From NCBI GenBank assembly GCA_905210385.1, contig CAJLWS010000083.1, positions 1 through 6,955 on the forward strand: 6,955 nt of DNA. Reading direction: 5' to 3'. Made by a program: the position numbers and the translations under genes. A model generated the notes under the pieces. It did no database searches. It had not been told where the DNA came from and saw only the letters and a program-made list of their open reading frames with translations. Position 1 is the first letter of the stretch, and each line of letters begins with the position of its first letter. This document shows positions 5,314-6,955 of this stretch, piece after piece. The DNA comes from an uncultured Eubacteriales bacterium. Its GTDB lineage: Bacteria; Bacillota; Clostridia; Oscillospirales; Oscillospiraceae.

Positions 5314-6462
5314 ATGCGAAAGAAACGGACAAGGAAACCATTCTCCCGGTGGCTGCGCCAGGGCATCGCCCTGTTTGTGGCAGCGGCCGCCCTATGGCTG
5401 GTGTGGCTCACCGGCGACCCTGCGGCTACCCTTTCCCGGTTGGCCGGTAGCACCCAGCTGGCCACTGCCCTGCTGGCCGCCGAACTGGGCGTATCCCCCC
5501 AGGATGGCGCAGACCTGTCTGGTTGGGACAGGCTGGTGCTGGCTCAATCCTCTCTATTGAGTGGGATTCTCCCAAATGGCTCTCTAACCACTCCGGAGGA
5601 GGAACCCTCTCCACAATTGGAACCTTCGCCGGAGGTCACAGTGGAACCTGATCCTCTCCCCTCCGCCACGGAGGAACCGGACGGTATCATCCCTCGGACC
5701 ATGGTAGCAGGCACCTCCGCCAGCTATGTCAACTCCGGATCAGTGTCCATCTATAATCACACGGATTACACCCTGGACATCGACCAGCTTCTAGCCGACG
5801 CACCCGCCCTCACCGCTGGCAGCGACGCCCCTCAAGTTCTCATTTTCCATTCCCACGCCACCGAGGCCTATACGCCGTCCGGCACTGACGTATACGAGGA
5901 GAGCGATAGCTACCGAACCCTGAACACCGACCAGAATATGGTCCGGGTGGGGGAGGAAATGGCGAAGATCTTTGAAGACGCCGGCATCGAGGTAATCCAT
6001 GATACCACTCTATACGATTACCCCAGCTATAACGAAGCCTACAACCGTTCCTCTGCGGGCGTCGCCCATTGGCTGGAGGAATACCCCTCCATCCAGCTGG
6101 TACTGGATGTACACCGGGATGCCCTTGCCGCCAGCGACGGCACCATTTACAAGACAGTGGCCGGCACTGTAGAAAACTGTGCCCAGGTGATGATGGTCAT
6201 GGGCAGCGACGCCATGGGGCAGGAGCACCCAAACTGGCGCATTAACCTTTCGCTTGCCACCAGCATTCAGAAGACTCTGGCTGACAAGTGGTCTACTCTG
6301 GCACGGCCCCTGGTACTGCGCACATCCCGGTTCAACCAGCACCAATCCACCGGTGAGATCCTGTTGGAGGTGGGCACCCATGGCAATACCCTTCAAGAGG
6401 CCATCACCGCCGCCCGTCTGTATGCCAGAACGGTTGCTGATATGATGACCGGCAAAGACTGA
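5314..6462 (+). CDS. spoIIP: Stage II sporulation protein P (SpoIIP), engulfment peptidoglycan hydrolase
   Basis: This 382-residue protein has a basic N-terminus (KKRTRKP), one membrane segment (about 15-33), a Pro/Glu-rich linker (about 93-122) and a C-terminal SpoIIP amidase domain (about 170-380). Conserved signatures are FHSHATEAYTP (178-188; His179, His181, Glu184), VLDVHRDA (263-270; His267) and LLEVGTHGN (350-358; Glu352). The histidines and glutamates fit a zinc-dependent amidase/endopeptidase centre. In the family, SpoIIP sits in the mother-cell membrane facing the cell wall and, with SpoIID and SpoIIM, thins septal peptidoglycan so that the forespore can be engulfed. ATG 5314 has GAGGTGA at 5301-5307, 6 bases upstream. 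Synonymous codons look more mixed than in hndC/hndD, as expected for a gene of lower expression. It lies behind a strong terminator, so it should have its own sporulation promoter. Confidence 0.92.
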   Translation: MRKKRTRKPFSRWLRQGIALFVAAAALWLVWLTGDPAATLSRLAGSTQLATALLAAELGVSPQDGADLSGWDRLVLAQSSLLSGILPNGSLTTPEEEPSPQLEPSPEVTVEPDPLPSATEEPDGIIPRTMVAGTSASYVNSGSVSIYNHTDYTLDIDQLLADAPALTAGSDAPQVLIFHSHATEAYTPSGTDVYEESDSYRTLNTDQNMVRVGEEMAKIFEDAGIEVIHDTTLYDYPSYNEAYNRSSAGVAHWLEEYPSIQLVLDVHRDALAASDGTIYKTVAGTVENCAQVMMVMGSDAMGQEHPNWRINLSLATSIQKTLADKWSTLARPLVLRTSRFNQHQSTGEILLEVGTHGNTLQEAITAARLYARTVADMMTGKD

Positions 6463-6510
6463 GCTGCTTCCTCAGCAGTCCCAGCTCAACCCGCACAGGC
6501 TCATGCGAGG

Positions 6511-6556
6511 AATTTTTGAAAAAACGCTTGCCTTTCGCCGGGAATCGTGCTAAGAT
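6511..6556 (+). promoter_or_regulatory. Promoter of secG (extended -10 with AT-rich upstream element)
   Basis: TTGCCT (6528-6533) and TAAGAT (6551-6556) are 17 bases apart, with a TGn element at 6548-6550. An A/T tract (6511-6524) sits just upstream of the -35 and resembles an UP element. The predicted start is near 6563, giving a leader of about 60 bases. This supports secG being transcribed independently of spoIIP. Confidence 0.6.
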
Positions 6557-6622
6557 ATTAGGCACCTGCGCGGGGTGTTTGCGCCCATTTTTCCGATTAT
6601 ACCGCCGAAAGGATTGAATAGC

Positions 6623-6862
6623 ATGACCACTGCCCAACTCGTTTTGTCTATCATCTACTTTATTATCGCTCTAGCTCTCATTGCTATCGTGATGCTCCAG
6701 TCCGGCAAGAGCGCCGGCCTGTCTGGTACCATTGCTGGTGGGGCTGATACCTTCCTGTCCAAGAACAAGGCCAAATCCGCCGACGCGCGTATGGCCAAGA
6801 TGACCAAGTGGGTCGCCATCCTGTTCCTGGTGCTCACCATGGTGATCTGCTTCGTCAGCTGA
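6623..6862 (+). CDS. secG: Preprotein translocase subunit SecG
   Basis: This 79-residue protein has the normal SecG size and shape: two hydrophobic helices (about 4-24 and 60-78) joined by a glycine-rich loop with the family motif MLQSGKSAGLSG (24-35), then GGADTFLSKNKAKS (39-52). SecG is a small membrane subunit of the SecYEG channel and aids protein export driven by SecA. ATG 6623 is the start: AAAGGA at 6608-6613 lies 9 bases upstream. An upstream in-frame GTG at 6575 would add 16 residues before the first helix, has no SD and lies in the predicted leader. In many Firmicutes secG is followed by rnr and smpB; the window ends too soon to show this. Confidence 0.93.
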   Translation: MTTAQLVLSIIYFIIALALIAIVMLQSGKSAGLSGTIAGGADTFLSKNKAKSADARMAKMTKWVAILFLVLTMVICFVS

Positions 6863-6925
6863 ACCGGTTCCACATAAAGCCTATGAGGGGCGGCACTCTT
6901 TGAACCGCTACCCGTCAAGAGGACA

Positions 6926-6955
6926 GTGAAAAAATATAAAGTTTTCCTGGCCAGC
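6926..6955 (+). CDS. Possible start of a downstream gene, cut by the window edge
   Basis: A GTG at 6926 opens the only reading frame that runs stop-free from a possible start to the window end (10 codons, MKKYKVFLAS). AAGAGGA at 6917-6923 is an SD-like sequence but lies only about 2-3 bases from the GTG, closer than usual. The Lys-Lys then hydrophobic pattern could start a signal peptide or be chance. No product can be named, and the real start may lie beyond the window. Confidence 0.25.
   Translation, partial: MKKYKVFLAS

Noticed and set aside
4065..5465. Long antisense open frame (466 codons) opposite hndD and the start of spoIIP
   Set aside because: It mirrors a GC-rich coding strand, its product is low-complexity (rich in Gly, His, Ala, Val) without a recognisable domain, it runs through the terminator hairpin, and the sense strand is a textbook hydrogenase.
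6461..6518. Hairpins after spoIIP as an intrinsic terminator
   Set aside because: CTGCT/AGCAG (6464-6478) has no T-run after it, and CGCA/TGCG (6492-6507) is a 4-bp stem with an 8-base loop; neither is convincing.
6861..6870. GAACCGGTTC palindrome after secG as a terminator or operator
   Set aside because: It is a 10-bp self-complementary sequence with no loop and no T-run, and it overlaps the secG stop; most likely chance.

Overview
The window carries a five-gene operon for a multi-subunit, NAD(P)-linked [FeFe]-hydrogenase of the HndABCD/HydABC (electron-bifurcating) type, followed by a sporulation gene (spoIIP) and the small translocase gene secG. All genes are on the + strand. A GC-rich genome, a clostridial hydrogenase operon and a SpoIIP protein together point to an anaerobic, spore-forming Clostridia member, most plausibly a high-GC gut Oscillospiraceae (Flavonifractor/Intestinimonas-like). 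This placement is inference; the window holds no rRNA or other taxonomic marker.

Layout. Bases 1-187 are an AT-richer leader with a good extended -10 promoter (TTGCTT-N17-TAAAAT, 83-111), an 11-bp inverted repeat at 38-48, a degenerate Rex-like palindrome over the -10, and two Shine-Dalgarno-like tracts. Then come hndA (NuoE-like [2Fe-2S] protein, 188-691), a stand-alone GHKL ATPase (688-1245), hndB ([2Fe-2S] thioredoxin-like protein, 1242-1610), hndC (NuoF-like flavoprotein with a C-terminal 2[4Fe-4S] ferredoxin, 1624-3426) and hndD (catalytic [FeFe]-hydrogenase, 3444-5204). The first three genes are joined by ATGA stop/start overlaps and the last two by gaps of 13 and 17 bases. A perfect GC-rich hairpin with a T-run (5221-5260) ends the operon. 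spoIIP (5314-6462) follows, then a 160-base gap with a second strong extended -10 promoter (TTGCCT-N17-TAAGAT, 6528-6556), then secG (6623-6862). The last 93 bases have at most the first codons of another gene.

How the genes work together. By family knowledge, HndC exchanges electrons with NAD(P)H at FMN, HndA and the other iron-sulfur modules relay and split electrons with ferredoxin, and HndD makes or consumes H2 at the H-cluster. The operon has three separate thioredoxin-like [2Fe-2S] modules (HndA, HndB, HndC N-terminus). HydEFG maturases are not in the window and must be encoded elsewhere. spoIIP and secG look functionally unrelated to the operon.

The points most worth a second look are a serine at the position of one cysteine ligand of the H-cluster [4Fe-4S] (with a nearby extra cysteine), the ATPase of unknown role translated in lockstep with hydrogenase subunits, and the three-cysteine HndB cluster site. 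I saw no CRISPR array, tRNA, IS element or phage gene. The system is a recognisable hydrogenase with unusual details rather than a wholly new one.
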